A DNA stretch of 64,000 nucleotides from JABSOG01 sp965277695 (GTDB taxonomy: Bacteria > Pseudomonadota > Gammaproteobacteria > Enterobacterales > Alteromonadaceae): contig CBDIDQ010000071.1 in assembly GCA_965277695.1 (NCBI GenBank), positions 62,001-126,000 of the forward strand, in the 5' to 3' direction. The notes under the pieces are model-generated. The model saw only the letters and a program-made list of their open reading frames with translations, did not search any database and was not told the origin of the DNA. Shown here one piece after another: positions 1 through 9,701 of the stretch. A program made the translations under genes and the position numbers. Position 1 is the first letter of the stretch; every line of letters starts with the position of its first letter.

Positions 1-1
1 C

Positions 2-1306
2 AAAGTCGACACCCAGCGGGTAGGTTATGAATGGATTGGCCATTCGATGGCGGCAAAACACGTCGATGAAGAGACACCTAGCCCTAGAGTGTTGATTGGC
101 GAAAAGCAATGTAGTCAGCCTTATAGTGCCAGTATTTTAAATGTCTCGGCTATGAGCTTTGGTGCGTTGAGCAGTAATGCCATTCGGGCACTCAATAAAG
201 GCGCAAAAATAGGTGGGTTTTCTCACAATACCGGGGAGGGCAGTGTTAGCCCGCATCATCTAGAACACGGCGGCGATCTGATTTGGCAAATCGGCACCGC
301 TTATTTTGGCTGCCGAACCCCAGCCGGTGACTTCTGTCCTGATACGTTTAAAACCATGGCAGTGAACAGCCAAATCAAGATGATTGAAATTAAACTTTCT
401 CAAGGCGCTAAACCCGGCCATGGCGGCATCTTACCGGCGCATAAAAATACTCAGGAAATCGCGATTATTAGAGCCGTTGAACCGGGCACTCAAGTCGATT
501 CTCCACCAACCCATACGGCTTTTACTAACCCGATTGAAATGATGGCGTTTATTGCTCAACTGCGCGAATTGTCTGGCGGTAAACCGGTCGGTTTTAAGCT
601 GACAGTCGGCAGAAAAAGCGAGTTTTTTGCGGTGTGTAAAGCGATGATTAAAACCGGTATTCATCCGGATTTTATCACCGTTGATGGTGGCGAAGGTGGC
701 ACTGGGGCGGCACCGTTGGAATATACCAATTCTGTCGGTATGCCATTGCGTGAAGCGTTGAGTTTTGTCGCTGATGCACTGATTGGGTTTGACCTGAGAA
801 AAGACGTCAAAATCATTGCTAGTGGCAAGATATTTACTGGCTTTCAGATTGTTAAAAACATTGCATTAGGCGCTGATGCCTGCAATAGCGCCCGGGGTAT
901 GATGGTGGCGTTGGGCTGTGTGCAATCGTTGATTTGCAACACTAATGAATGTCCGGTGGGCGTGGCCACTCAAAATCCTTCTCTTGCGGCAGGTCTGGTG
1001 GTCGGTAATAAGGCCGAACGTGTTGCACGTTTTCACGATAAAACCGTACAAGCCAGCGCAGAAATCATCGGTTCCGCCGGGTTGGACCATTCCAGTCAGT
1101 TAAATCGCTCGCATATTTTCCGCCGCACCAGTCAAACCGAAATCAAACGTTATGATGAGATTTACCCCTACCCGATAGCGGGTTGCTTTCTTAATGAGGG
1201 TTGCCCGGGTCAATATACTCAGGAGATGGCGGAGTCTTCAGCAGATAGTTTTGTGCCACGCCATTGTTTCACAGAATATACCACTGGGTTGGCGGAGTTT
1301 GATTAG
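2..1306 (+). CDS. FMN-binding glutamate synthase family protein (5' truncated by window edge)
   Basis: The frame is open from base 2, so the gene begins outside the window and this is its C-terminal ~434 residues. Family members resemble the FMN/Fe-S synthase domain of the glutamate synthase large subunit but stand alone (usually ~500 residues), and their physiological substrate is often unknown. Visible marks are the NVSAMSFGALS segment that opens the synthase barrel, GEGSVSPHH, the FMN-side segment FITVDGGEGGTGAAP, and a cysteine set CVQSLICNTNEC whose C-x5-C-x4-C spacing fits the family's [3Fe-4S] cluster. An upstream methionine at 47 is internal: the preceding in-frame residues (QRVGYEWIGHS) also match the family. 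It is convergent with the next gene. Confidence 0.9.
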   Translation, partial: KVDTQRVGYEWIGHSMAAKHVDEETPSPRVLIGEKQCSQPYSASILNVSAMSFGALSSNAIRALNKGAKIGGFSHNTGEGSVSPHHLEHGGDLIWQIGTAYFGCRTPAGDFCPDTFKTMAVNSQIKMIEIKLSQGAKPGHGGILPAHKNTQEIAIIRAVEPGTQVDSPPTHTAFTNPIEMMAFIAQLRELSGGKPVGFKLTVGRKSEFFAVCKAMIKTGIHPDFITVDGGEGGTGAAPLEYTNSVGMPLREALSFVADALIGFDLRKDVKIIASGKIFTGFQIVKNIALGADACNSARGMMVALGCVQSLICNTNECPVGVATQNPSLAAGLVVGNKAERVARFHDKTVQASAEIIGSAGLDHSSQLNRSHIFRRTSQTEIKRYDEIYPYPIAGCFLNEGCPGQYTQEMAESSADSFVPRHCFTEYTTGLAEFD

Positions 1307-1310
1307 GGAA

Positions 1311-1373
1311 ACGCGAATGAATTCGCGTCTATGTTTATTACCTAGCCTGCCGTAGACGAGGTTTCAACTTCGT
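1311..1373. repeat. REP/BIME-like composite: two head-to-head palindromes
   Basis: Two short hairpins lie between convergent genes. The first (1311-1332, reversed) has arms CGCGAAT/ATTCGCG; the second (1352-1373) begins with GTAG and has arms ACGAGGTT/AACTTCGT. The same pair, in the opposite orientation, recurs at 47752-47812, and related pairs at 22296-22359 and 55983-56033. A GTAG foot followed by a hairpin is the layout of REP elements mobilised by RAYT transposases. It may also act as a bidirectional transcription stop here. Confidence 0.75.
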
Positions 1374-1397
1374 CATTGTTAAAAGAACATTGTGACC

Positions 1398-2609
1398 TTA
1401 ACTTTCCGACGCTTTAAACGGCAATTTGCCCTTAGCAACAGCAATATACTGATCAATATGTTGCTTCTCACTATCGAGAAAATCAGCAATCGCCGGACCA
1501 AATTGAGGATGCAAAATGTGGTAGTTGGCATAGGTCACCACAGGTTCAAAACCGCGTTGAATTTTGTGTTCGCCTTGAGCACCGGCATCAAACTTGCTGA
1601 GTTGGTTGTCGATGCAATATTCGATGCCTTGGTAATAGCAGCATTCAAAATGGAGGAATTGTTGTTCTTCAACACAACCCCAATACCGACCGTATAAGGT
1701 GTCGGCTGATTTGAAATATAAGGCAGCGGCCACTATTTCACTCTTATCCTGATCCTCACTTTCACCTTCATTTGCATCCCCATCCTCAGCAGTCGCCACT
1801 ACCATCATGATATGTTGCGGCATGGTTTCGCTTAATGCTTGGAAGAATTCAAGATTGAGGTAACCCAAATTTCGCGAGCGTTTTTGATAGGTCATTTGAT
1901 AAAACAGATAAAAGCGTTGCCACATTGTTTGGGTGATATCTGCCCCTTCAACAATCGACAAATTGACCGCTGAGTCATTCACTTGACGACGTTCTTTGAC
2001 GACGTTTTTACGCTTTCGTGAGGTGAAATGGCTGAGAAAATCGGTGAAATGTTGGTAATCTCGGTTGAACCAGTGAAATTGAACATCAACCCGTTGTAGC
2101 CAGTTGTTATTGCTGAGTTGATCGCTAAATGATTTGTTTGGAAACAAACATTGCCAGTTGCTGGCATCAATGGTGTCGGCCAGTTGTCGCAAGGCTTGAT
2201 TAAGACAATCAATGATTGCTGGGTTATGACCTTGATTGGGTTGTTGATACTCGGGAGCTATGCCCAAACGGGATCCTGTGGCGGGTGTATAGGGGATCGC
2301 ACAGACGATTTTAGGATAATAATCTAGGCCATTGCGCTGATAAGCGTCGGCCCATGACCAGTCAAAAATGTATTCGCCATAGGAATGGGTTTTGATATAA
2401 CAGGGCATTGCGGCAACCAGTTTGCCATCACACTCGATTAACAGATGTTGAACCAGCCAACCGGTTGCCTTTGTGGTGCAGCCGCTATCTTCCATCGCCG
2501 CGAGAAATTCGTGGCGGGTAAAGGGATAGTCATCAGCAAACAGGGCTTGCCATTGTGCTGGTGGGATTTGTTGAATGCTGGTGATAAACCGGGTGTTGAA
2601 TTCACTCAT
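1398..2609 (-). CDS. FemAB-like/GNAT-fold acyltransferase (COG3146, PF04339 type)
   Basis: A 403-residue cytosolic protein with no signal peptide or membrane segment. It matches the FemAB-like family annotated as peptidoglycan biosynthesis/recognition: N-terminal FTRHEFLAAMEDSGC, then AAMPCYIKTHSYGEYIFDWSWADAY, a basic SRKRKNVVKERR stretch near residue 200, and the C-terminal FDAGAQGEHKIQRGF signature. The biochemical role is not established for the family. Its ATG overlaps the stop of the upstream M20 peptidase gene by four bases (ATGA), so the two are translationally coupled. An acidic insert of ~15 residues (EDGDANEGESEDQDK) interrupts the C-terminal domain and looks like a variable loop. 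Confidence 0.8.
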   Translation of the reverse strand: MSEFNTRFITSIQQIPPAQWQALFADDYPFTRHEFLAAMEDSGCTTKATGWLVQHLLIECDGKLVAAMPCYIKTHSYGEYIFDWSWADAYQRNGLDYYPKIVCAIPYTPATGSRLGIAPEYQQPNQGHNPAIIDCLNQALRQLADTIDASNWQCLFPNKSFSDQLSNNNWLQRVDVQFHWFNRDYQHFTDFLSHFTSRKRKNVVKERRQVNDSAVNLSIVEGADITQTMWQRFYLFYQMTYQKRSRNLGYLNLEFFQALSETMPQHIMMVVATAEDGDANEGESEDQDKSEIVAAALYFKSADTLYGRYWGCVEEQQFLHFECCYYQGIEYCIDNQLSKFDAGAQGEHKIQRGFEPVVTYANYHILHPQFGPAIADFLDSEKQHIDQYIAVAKGKLPFKASES

Positions 2610-3943
2610 TGATTAATTAACCGATAAAGCAACAACGCAGAGCGTTTGGTTTGGATAGGCAAGGTGCGCATATCGGCCGTTTCTCCATCGGTGTGACCTG
2701 AGTGACCTAATAAACCGAGGCCATCAATCGCCATGTCAACGTGTCCGGCGGTAAATGAGATGTCAGCTGCGCCCGCTCGCCTTGGGTCGACGGCTTTTAC
2801 CGGGCCGAAACCGAGGTCTTGGCTGGCTTGGTCAAATAACCCCAACAGCCGGTAATTACCCTCGGATGGTGCCATTGGCGGATAACTGGCTTCAAAAGTG
2901 ATAGTCGCATCGGTCTTGTTAAGGCTGTTACTGACTATTTTATGCATCGCTAGCTGGGCTTTTTCTGCCTGTTGCGGTGATAAGGCACGTAAATCACCAC
3001 TGACTTGGGTGATTTGCGCAATAACGTTCTCTTTGCCAAAAGCTTGACCTGTGGATGACTTTGAGTCGTTTGATGCGGTGGTACCACCGATGATCCTGCC
3101 GGGGTTGAAAGTGAGGTTTGGCTCAGTGGATAAAGTGGTTCTGAAACCGTCGAGAATACGGGCGGTTTCATAGATGGCACCATAACCAATGTCATCTCTA
3201 AAAATTTGTGACGAATGGGCCGGTTTGCCTGTCACGTTTAGTGTCCAACCAGTGTAACCTCGTCGTGAGACGATGGCGGTTTTAGGATCGTTATCACCGT
3301 TTTCATAACCCAGCGCAATATCTGCCCATTTTGCCGAGTCGATGAGTACTTTTGCCGCCGTGGCAATAGGTCGTCCGCGTTTTTCTTCATCACCCATCAT
3401 CACCACTTCGATGCTTAGTTTGTCGAGCAAACCCATGGTTTTCAATGCTTTGAGTGCATAGACGATGATCACATCGCCGCCCTTCATATCAATGATGCCG
3501 GGGCCTTTAATAAAGTGTTCATCGACTTTGATGTATTTTTGGATCAGGCTGTCTTTGGCAAAGACGGTATCAAGATGGCCAATCATTAAAATTTTTGGCG
3601 CATTGGCCTGGCTGCTGTGACGTTTGGCAAACAGGTGGCCGGCTCGGTTGAAGGCGGCTCCTTCAACCCATTGGCTGGCAAAGCCTAATTGTTGCAGCTC
3701 TTCGGCAAAAATGTCGCCAACCTTTTTCACCCCGGGCAGGTTCATGGTGCCACTGTTGATGTTGACGACCTTTTCTAGTAGTGCTTGTGACTCAGCCAGA
3801 TTGTTGTCGACTAGTTCGACGAGTTGGCTTTCTGTTTTGCTTAAGTGGCTGCCGTTTTGATGGGCGGCTTGGCTGGAAACTGGGTTGCTGAGCATTAAAA
3901 CGGTTGAAAGTGTGGCAAGGTAATGGCTGGGTTTTTTCATCAT
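2606..3943 (-). CDS. secreted M20 family metallopeptidase (glutamate carboxypeptidase-like)
   Basis: A 445-residue protein with an N-terminal signal peptide ending near SSQAA (residue ~27), so probably periplasmic. Dizinc-site motifs of M20 are present: MIGHLDTVF (His, first Asp), GIIDMKGGD (bridging Asp), MMGDEEKRG (catalytic and metal Glu) and a C-terminal GLLGHSGHTDGE His. The family hydrolyses amide bonds of small peptides, folates or N-acyl amino acids; closest by eye to the carboxypeptidase G2 group. It is the first gene of a two-gene unit with the FemAB-like gene and is divergent from a TonB-dependent receptor, which suggests, without proving, that the receptor imports its substrate. 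Confidence 0.88.
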   Translation of the reverse strand: MMKKPSHYLATLSTVLMLSNPVSSQAAHQNGSHLSKTESQLVELVDNNLAESQALLEKVVNINSGTMNLPGVKKVGDIFAEELQQLGFASQWVEGAAFNRAGHLFAKRHSSQANAPKILMIGHLDTVFAKDSLIQKYIKVDEHFIKGPGIIDMKGGDVIIVYALKALKTMGLLDKLSIEVVMMGDEEKRGRPIATAAKVLIDSAKWADIALGYENGDNDPKTAIVSRRGYTGWTLNVTGKPAHSSQIFRDDIGYGAIYETARILDGFRTTLSTEPNLTFNPGRIIGGTTASNDSKSSTGQAFGKENVIAQITQVSGDLRALSPQQAEKAQLAMHKIVSNSLNKTDATITFEASYPPMAPSEGNYRLLGLFDQASQDLGFGPVKAVDPRRAGAADISFTAGHVDMAIDGLGLLGHSGHTDGETADMRTLPIQTKRSALLLYRLINQ

Positions 3944-4291
3944 ATCAGTGTCAGGTGGTTGACTGTGGCGTTAATCTACTGGAGAAAATTAGCTGGAACA
4001 AGTAAAAAATCAGCAAAAGATCAAAATCGGATAAACTCGGGTTTTATCGCTGCAAATAGCAGCAATTGCGGTTTGTTTACTCAATCTGAGCTAAAAATTT
4101 GTATTACTCAACGAAGTAACTTATGCTCATCAGTTACCTCAGGAGCCGGGGGGATGTGGCGAATTTATCTATCAGGGGATATGCAAATTTACCACGTTTA
4201 AGCAGTTGTACACAGGACAATAGTAGCGCTTTACCGGGGTAACCCGAGGGTTATTCAAAGTACTAAAAATTAGAAATAGTGTGGGAATAAT
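3944..4291. promoter_or_regulatory. 348-bp divergent intergenic region
   Basis: This AT-rich spacer must hold promoters for the leftward M20 gene and the rightward TonB receptor. I see no convincing gene and no strong palindrome. A short GTTACCTCAGGAG stretch near 4131 is not followed by a usable frame. Confidence 0.5.
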
Positions 4292-6871
4292 ATGAACAAA
4301 TCCTTTAAAATCAACTCACTGGCTTTATCCATTGGACTTGCAATCGGTTCAGTACCGACCTATGCAGCCAATGGTGATGGCCAAGAAGGTGAGAAAAAAG
4401 AAAAGATCGAACAGATTGTAGTTATCGGCTCGCGCTCAGCGCCACGCTCAGTCAGTGAATCTGCGGTACCAGTAGATGTGATCTCAGGTGACGAATTTGC
4501 CAAGCAAGGCGTTACCGACATGACATCGTTACTACAAAACGTAGTACCTTCCTTTAATGTTAACGACCAACCTATTAATGATGCTTCTTCACTGGTTCGC
4601 CCAGCGAACTTACGTGGACTGTCGTCTGACAGCACGTTAATTTTGGTTAACGGTAAGCGTCGTCACCGTTCAGCGGTCATTACCTTTTTAGGCGGTAGTT
4701 TGTCAGATGGTGCACAGGGACCTGATATTTCAGTTATCCCTTCGAGCGCTCTGAAACAAGTCGAAGTATTACGTGATGGTGCAGCCGCTCAGTATGGTTC
4801 TGATGCGATTGCTGGTGTTATCAACTTCGTGTTAAAAGACGCCGCTGAAGGCGGTTCAATTGAAGCGCGATATGGCTCTTTCTATGAAGGCGACGGCGAT
4901 ACTGTTGTTGTCTCTGGTAATATTGGTATGCCATTGAGCAGCGCTGGTTTTGCCAATATCAGTATGGAATACAAAGAGTCGGATCCAACCAGCCGTAGTG
5001 TGCAGCGTTCAGATGCGCAGGGTTTGATTGATGATGGTAATACCGGCGTGGCTAACCCTTCACAAATTTGGGGTGCGCCAGAGTTTAAATACGATTTTAA
5101 AATGTATGGTAACTTTGGTATCGAACTGGATGCCGACAGCGAAGCCTATATGTTTGCTAACTGGGCTGAGCGTGAAGTGGAAGGCGGTTTTTACTTCCGT
5201 AATCCACATACCCGTGGTGGTGTTTTCTCTGGTGACGGTGGTCAGACATTGTTGGTTGGTGATTTAACGCCAGGTGATGACGATGTTTGTCCTACAGTCA
5301 ACATTCCAGTGGCTGGTAGTGGTCAAACCGTATTGGATACGCTTGCTTATCAACAGGTTGCTGCTAATCCAAATTGTTTTGCCTTTAACGAAATGCTGCC
5401 GGGTGGTTTCACCCCGCGTTTTGGTGGTACGGTTATTGATGCATCAATTGTATTGGGTACTCGTGGTGAGTCAAAAAGCGGTATCTATTATGATGTCAGT
5501 GCTTCTTTGGGTCGTAACGAAGTTGAATTTGCCCTGCTCAATAGTATTAACCCATCGTTAGGTCCGGCGACACCAAGAGATTTCAGCCCGGGTGAATACA
5601 CTCAGATTGAAAAGAACTTTAATGTCGATTTGTCAAAACCAGTCGAAATGTTTGGTCTTGATGAGCCAGTGAACGTTGCTGGTGGTATTGAATACCGTAA
5701 TGAAACCTTTGAAATTCAAGCTGGTGATCCGGCGTCTTATGAAGTTGGTCCGTTGGCGTTCAACCCTGTAACGGGTAACTCACAAGGCTTTGGTATCGGT
5801 TCGAATGGTTTCCCAGGATTTAAGCCTGAGGATGCCGGTTCATTTGGTCGTCACAGTTATGCTGCTTATGTCGATCTTGAAGCCTATTTGACTGATGATT
5901 TCATGATCGGTGCTGCGGTACGTTATGAGTACTATTCTGACTTTGGTAATACCACAGAAGGCAAGTTGGTTGGTCGTTATCAGATCAATGACCAATGGGC
6001 TATTCGTGGTGCGGTAAGCTCCGGTTTCCGTGCGCCAACAGTCGGTCAAAGCAATGTTCGTAATGTAACAACCGCGTTTACTGACAATGGTTTGGAAGAT
6101 CAGGCAACGTTGCCACCAACTAATCCTATCTCTGTGTTGAAAGGTGGTACTGAGTTGCAACCTGAAGAATCTATCAGTCAGAGTATTGGTGTTGTTGCCG
6201 ACTTTGATAACGGTGTTTACTTCACCGCAGATTACTTCAACATTGGCGTGACTGATCGTATCAGTCAAACCTCTCCATTGGATTTGAGCGAAGCAGATAA
6301 AGCAGCGTTGTTGGCACAAGGTGTTGCTGACGCGTCAAGTTTCTCTAGTGTTAAATACTTCACCAATGATTTTGATACCACAACTCAAGGTCTTGATGTG
6401 GTAGTTAACTACGATATGGATATGTTTGGCGGTCTGACTCATTATGCATTTGCCTATAACTGGACAGATACTCATGTTGATTCTTATAACCCGTCTAACA
6501 TCGGTTTGGCTAAAATCGAAATGCTCGAAGATAACTTGCCAGAGCATCGTTTTACCTTTACCACAATCCATGACAATGGTGACTGGAGCATCCTGACTCG
6601 ATTGAACTTCTATAGCGAAATCTATGAAGATCATGTGGACGCTGGTGGTGCATTCCCAATCTATGCAGATGAAGAATATACCGTTGACCTTGAAGTCAGC
6701 TATGCATTCTCTGATTCTTATAGCTTGAGTGTTGGTGCTAAAAACTTGTTTGACGAAACGCCAGACACTAACCCTTGGGGTGCCTCAGTTGCAGGTTCTA
6801 AGTATCCTACCACTTCACCTATCGGTATCAGTGGTGGTTACTACTACATGCGGTTATTGTATGAGTTCTAA
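4292..6871 (+). CDS. TonB-dependent outer-membrane receptor
   Basis: 859 residues with a signal peptide (MNKSFKINSLALSIG to about PTYA, residue 25). The TonB box-like IEQIVVIGSR is at ~40-49, followed by a plug domain: VPVDVISGDEF, NLRGLSSDSTLILVNGKRRH and VLRDGAAAQYGSDAIAGVINF. A 22-strand barrel domain follows and ends in LLYEF with the terminal Phe needed for barrel assembly. The plug sequence is of the type found in marine bacteria for carbohydrates, peptides or nucleoside-like compounds; the ligand cannot be read from sequence. A classical terminator follows. Divergent from the M20 peptidase gene. Confidence 0.95.
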   Translation: MNKSFKINSLALSIGLAIGSVPTYAANGDGQEGEKKEKIEQIVVIGSRSAPRSVSESAVPVDVISGDEFAKQGVTDMTSLLQNVVPSFNVNDQPINDASSLVRPANLRGLSSDSTLILVNGKRRHRSAVITFLGGSLSDGAQGPDISVIPSSALKQVEVLRDGAAAQYGSDAIAGVINFVLKDAAEGGSIEARYGSFYEGDGDTVVVSGNIGMPLSSAGFANISMEYKESDPTSRSVQRSDAQGLIDDGNTGVANPSQIWGAPEFKYDFKMYGNFGIELDADSEAYMFANWAEREVEGGFYFRNPHTRGGVFSGDGGQTLLVGDLTPGDDDVCPTVNIPVAGSGQTVLDTLAYQQVAANPNCFAFNEMLPGGFTPRFGGTVIDASIVLGTRGESKSGIYYDVSASLGRNEVEFALLNSINPSLGPATPRDFSPGEYTQIEKNFNVDLSKPVEMFGLDEPVNVAGGIEYRNETFEIQAGDPASYEVGPLAFNPVTGNSQGFGIGSNGFPGFKPEDAGSFGRHSYAAYVDLEAYLTDDFMIGAAVRYEYYSDFGNTTEGKLVGRYQINDQWAIRGAVSSGFRAPTVGQSNVRNVTTAFTDNGLEDQATLPPTNPISVLKGGTELQPEESISQSIGVVADFDNGVYFTADYFNIGVTDRISQTSPLDLSEADKAALLAQGVADASSFSSVKYFTNDFDTTTQGLDVVVNYDMDMFGGLTHYAFAYNWTDTHVDSYNPSNIGLAKIEMLEDNLPEHRFTFTTIHDNGDWSILTRLNFYSEIYEDHVDAGGAFPIYADEEYTVDLEVSYAFSDSYSLSVGAKNLFDETPDTNPWGASVAGSKYPTTSPIGISGGYYYMRLLYEF

Positions 6872-6911
6872 TCACGGTTTTGCCGTGTAGATGGTCGATT
6901 TGATCATGATT

Positions 6912-6937
6912 AAAGTCAGCCTTCGGGCTGCTTTTTT
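6912..6937 (+). terminator. rho-independent terminator of the TonB receptor gene
   Basis: A CAGCC-TTCG-GGCTG stem with a UUCG tetraloop is followed by a run of T and sits about 40 bases after the receptor stop codon. Confidence 0.85.
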
Positions 6938-7069
6938 ATTTTCATTGCTAGCGCTTGTGAGCGAAAACGTTATTCATCTTGAATAACCTGTTATTTATCG
7001 CGATCTTGCTTCCCTTTTGGCACACTCTCCATATAGTGGCTACTCGCTAAATTTTGATAGGAAAGCGTT

Positions 7070-7801
7070 ATGACCCAGGAAATAGTTCAAAACCAGTTAG
7101 TAAGCCGTTCTATTGTTTCTCGCACTACTCCCCGTATTTTACATTTTTTCCCTGCAATAGTGGTAATAGTGGTAATGATGGCCATAATGCTGTTTAGTCA
7201 ATCCGCTCAGGCAGAGGTCAAGGTTAATTTATCTGTTGATTATTTTGATTTGACTGCTGATAGTCCAGATGCCTTGCTCAAGGCGATGAAAACTGCCAAT
7301 CCAGATCATCAAGCTGACGTATGGGCTCGGATTGACTGGAATTTAATCAATGAAGTAAATTTTAAATCAACGGCACAAGGCTGTAAGTTGCGTCGACTTA
7401 ATGGTGAAGTGGATGTCGTCATTACTTTGCCACATTGGACTAATGTGGAGGAGCTGCCAATGGAGTATCAAGATTGGTGGAAAACGCTAGAATCTTATAT
7501 CAGTACGCATGAGCATAGCCATAAAACCCATATTGTTGATGCGATTAATGATTCAATTGAGGAATATGCGGCGATTGGCGAAAAAGCCAGTTGTGCCATG
7601 GTAAGAAACGCCTATTTTGCCATCAAACACAAATATGAAGCGCAAGTTAAGCTCAAAGATCAGGCGTTGGATATTCAAGATGGTGCTGATGTGTGTTTGG
7701 AAGCGTTGATGATGGCTGAGGAACATTCAGATGAACAATTGCAGGCACATACTGAATCTTATTCTCAGCGACAAACTCAACCACACAAGCAAATCAAGTA
7801 A
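7070..7801 (+). CDS. DUF922 family predicted periplasmic zinc protease
   Basis: 243 residues. A long N-terminal tail leads into one hydrophobic segment (~28-45) ending QSAQA, a signal peptide or signal anchor. The core contains two conserved Cys and the HEHSH motif at residues 147-151 followed by KTH, matching the HExxH zinc-binding site described for DUF922 proteins (predicted secreted Zn-dependent proteases); substrate unknown. The gene follows a GATAGGAAAGCGTT ribosome-binding region and is 65 bases before the putative outer-membrane barrel gene, so the two may be co-transcribed. The C-terminal ~25 residues are Gln/His-rich and probably disordered. Confidence 0.8.
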   Translation: MTQEIVQNQLVSRSIVSRTTPRILHFFPAIVVIVVMMAIMLFSQSAQAEVKVNLSVDYFDLTADSPDALLKAMKTANPDHQADVWARIDWNLINEVNFKSTAQGCKLRRLNGEVDVVITLPHWTNVEELPMEYQDWWKTLESYISTHEHSHKTHIVDAINDSIEEYAAIGEKASCAMVRNAYFAIKHKYEAQVKLKDQALDIQDGADVCLEALMMAEEHSDEQLQAHTESYSQRQTQPHKQIK

Positions 7802-7866
7802 AACGAGCGATCATTGACGGTTAAATTCTGCTATGGTTGCTATTATTTCTCAAATATCACCAGCTT

Positions 7867-9144
7867 ATGCGTTTTTCTATTGACCCTCTTGCAATGAGGG
7901 TCCGCTCACTATTCACTTTGAGCGTGTTCACGTTATTACCACTATCAATCCCTGTGCACGGCGAGCCCGAAGATCACTCTCAACACGAGATAAGCGGTAA
8001 AGCGACGTTGCTCGCCAGCTATAACGATATCATTGACCCCAACACTGATTTAAGTCGTCTTGATGGCGATGATAGTCTGGATTTGGCGGCGACATTGCAA
8101 CTTTCTTACGAATATAGCAATGATAACGTTGGCTTTTTCAGCCACCTGCAATTGACTACAGAAGCACAAGGAGACAGAGGCGATGTGGGGATTGTGCAGC
8201 TGTATGGTTATTTCACCTTGCCTTTTGATCAAGAGAAAAGTCTGACTTTCAGTGCCGGGCAGTTTTTTATGCCTTCTTCAATGGAAAACACTGAGGATTT
8301 TTGGGATTCTCCTTACAGCAACAACTTTTCAGCCTTGAACACTTGGATAGCCGAGGAAGTGCGTCCTGTAGGGCTTGAGGTGCGTTATGATCAATTTAAT
8401 GATGCAGATGCTAGTGCTTTTGGTTTTGGCGTCATGGGCTTTGTTGGCAACGATTCTATGGGTAGTCAGTTGACTTGGCGAGGTTGGTCAATTGGGCGAC
8501 ACAAGAGCGTCTATAGCGAGATTTTACCATTACCGCCATTGTCACAAATTGACCAAGGGGTTTTTGCTGATCAGCGGGTTGATGGCAGTAAGCCTTTTGG
8601 TCGGGATTTAGATAACCGTTATGGTTATTTACTACATGGGTATTGGTCGCCTGAGCCTGAGCTGACTTTTAAGTTGAGTTATTTTGATAACAAGGGTGAT
8701 GGCAGAATTTATCGGGGTGAGTATGCTTGGGTGACCCGGTTTTCAGTTGCAGGTGCCCGTTGGGATATTGATGAACATTGGACGGTGTTAGGTGAAACCA
8801 TGTGGGGAGATTCTGCAATGGGTAAACCAGCCATCACTGGAGTGGATGTAGACTTTGATAGCAGCTATATTTTGGCCCGTTATCAGCGTGAGCAATGGGA
8901 TTATTCGCTACGCCTTGAGCAGTTCGAAAGTCGGGATAGAGCGGTGTTACCGGGTGATTTACATGACCAAGGTAGAGCGTTAACATTAGCGGCACGATGG
9001 CGAGCATTTGGTGAACCCTGGACGGTGATTATGGAGTGGATCAGGGTTGATTCACAGGAACGGCGGACACGGGTACTGGATGATGCCGTCGCGCTTGATG
9101 ATAACGAGTCTCAATTAAGTGTATCTCTAAGCTACGAGTTTTGA
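7867..9144 (+). CDS. putative outer-membrane beta-barrel (porin-like) protein
   Basis: Mature sequence of about 400 residues with alternating polar/hydrophobic strands, many aromatic residues and a terminal SVSLSYEF, as in outer-membrane barrels. The start is uncertain. ATG 7867 gives 425 residues; ATG 7894 (MRVRSLFTLSVF) gives a cleaner signal peptide ending PVHG; an upstream TTG at 7837 is unlikely. I do not recognise a named family. The sequence resembles uncharacterised porin-like proteins with a weak N-terminal acidic segment after cleavage (EPEDHSQHE), possibly metal-binding. No transporter partner is adjacent apart from the DUF922 gene. Confidence 0.7.
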   Translation: MRFSIDPLAMRVRSLFTLSVFTLLPLSIPVHGEPEDHSQHEISGKATLLASYNDIIDPNTDLSRLDGDDSLDLAATLQLSYEYSNDNVGFFSHLQLTTEAQGDRGDVGIVQLYGYFTLPFDQEKSLTFSAGQFFMPSSMENTEDFWDSPYSNNFSALNTWIAEEVRPVGLEVRYDQFNDADASAFGFGVMGFVGNDSMGSQLTWRGWSIGRHKSVYSEILPLPPLSQIDQGVFADQRVDGSKPFGRDLDNRYGYLLHGYWSPEPELTFKLSYFDNKGDGRIYRGEYAWVTRFSVAGARWDIDEHWTVLGETMWGDSAMGKPAITGVDVDFDSSYILARYQREQWDYSLRLEQFESRDRAVLPGDLHDQGRALTLAARWRAFGEPWTVIMEWIRVDSQERRTRVLDDAVALDDNESQLSVSLSYEF

Positions 9145-9256
9145 TTAGTTCTGCTGCAATCCTGGCTTTTTTCATGCTTGGAGGTCGATAAGTATTGTAA
9201 TCTTGTGGTTTTCACCTACACTGAAAAAATCAATTTCTACAATAAAAACAATCCCT

Positions 9257-9541
9257 ATGGCGATTAAAAGATTACACATATACGTATCAGGAAAAGTGCA
9301 AGGTGTTTGGTTTCGGGCTTGTGCCCAACAAGAAGCTATTGACGCCAATCTAACCGGTTGGATCAGGAACCTCAGAGATGGTCGGGTAGAGATAGTCTGC
9401 GAAGGAGAAGAGACCGGATTGCTTGAAATGGCAAAATGGTGTGAAATCGGATCCGATGCCGCAGAGGTCAGCGATGTAGCAGTTGAATGGGAAGATCCTA
9501 CTTTCGAATTCACTGCCTTCTTGACTGCTGAAACCGCCTGA
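9257..9541 (+). CDS. acyP: acylphosphatase
   Basis: A 94-residue cytosolic enzyme hydrolysing the carboxyl-phosphate bond of acyl phosphates such as acetyl or carbamoyl phosphate. The family signature VSGKVQGVWFRA carries the phosphate-binding Arg20, and GWIRNLRDGRVE carries the catalytic Asn38; both catalytic residues are intact and at the usual spacing. ATG 9257 is chosen because it places the first beta strand (KRLHIYVSG) at the normal distance; an upstream in-frame start at 9203 would add a non-conserved tail. It appears monocistronic. Confidence 0.93.
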   Translation: MAIKRLHIYVSGKVQGVWFRACAQQEAIDANLTGWIRNLRDGRVEIVCEGEETGLLEMAKWCEIGSDAAEVSDVAVEWEDPTFEFTAFLTAETA

Positions 9542-9701
9542 TGTTTTTTTGATAACCCCCTTAAATTAAATGCCGTCATGGATGTCGGCAAACTCCTCTG
9601 TGTTTTTTCAATCTTTGCTTTTCCAACCGAGCTTCATTTTTTATTTCAGCGAAACTGTTTATACTTGTTTACAACATTTAACGTAAAAAATTGGATTGTC
9701 T

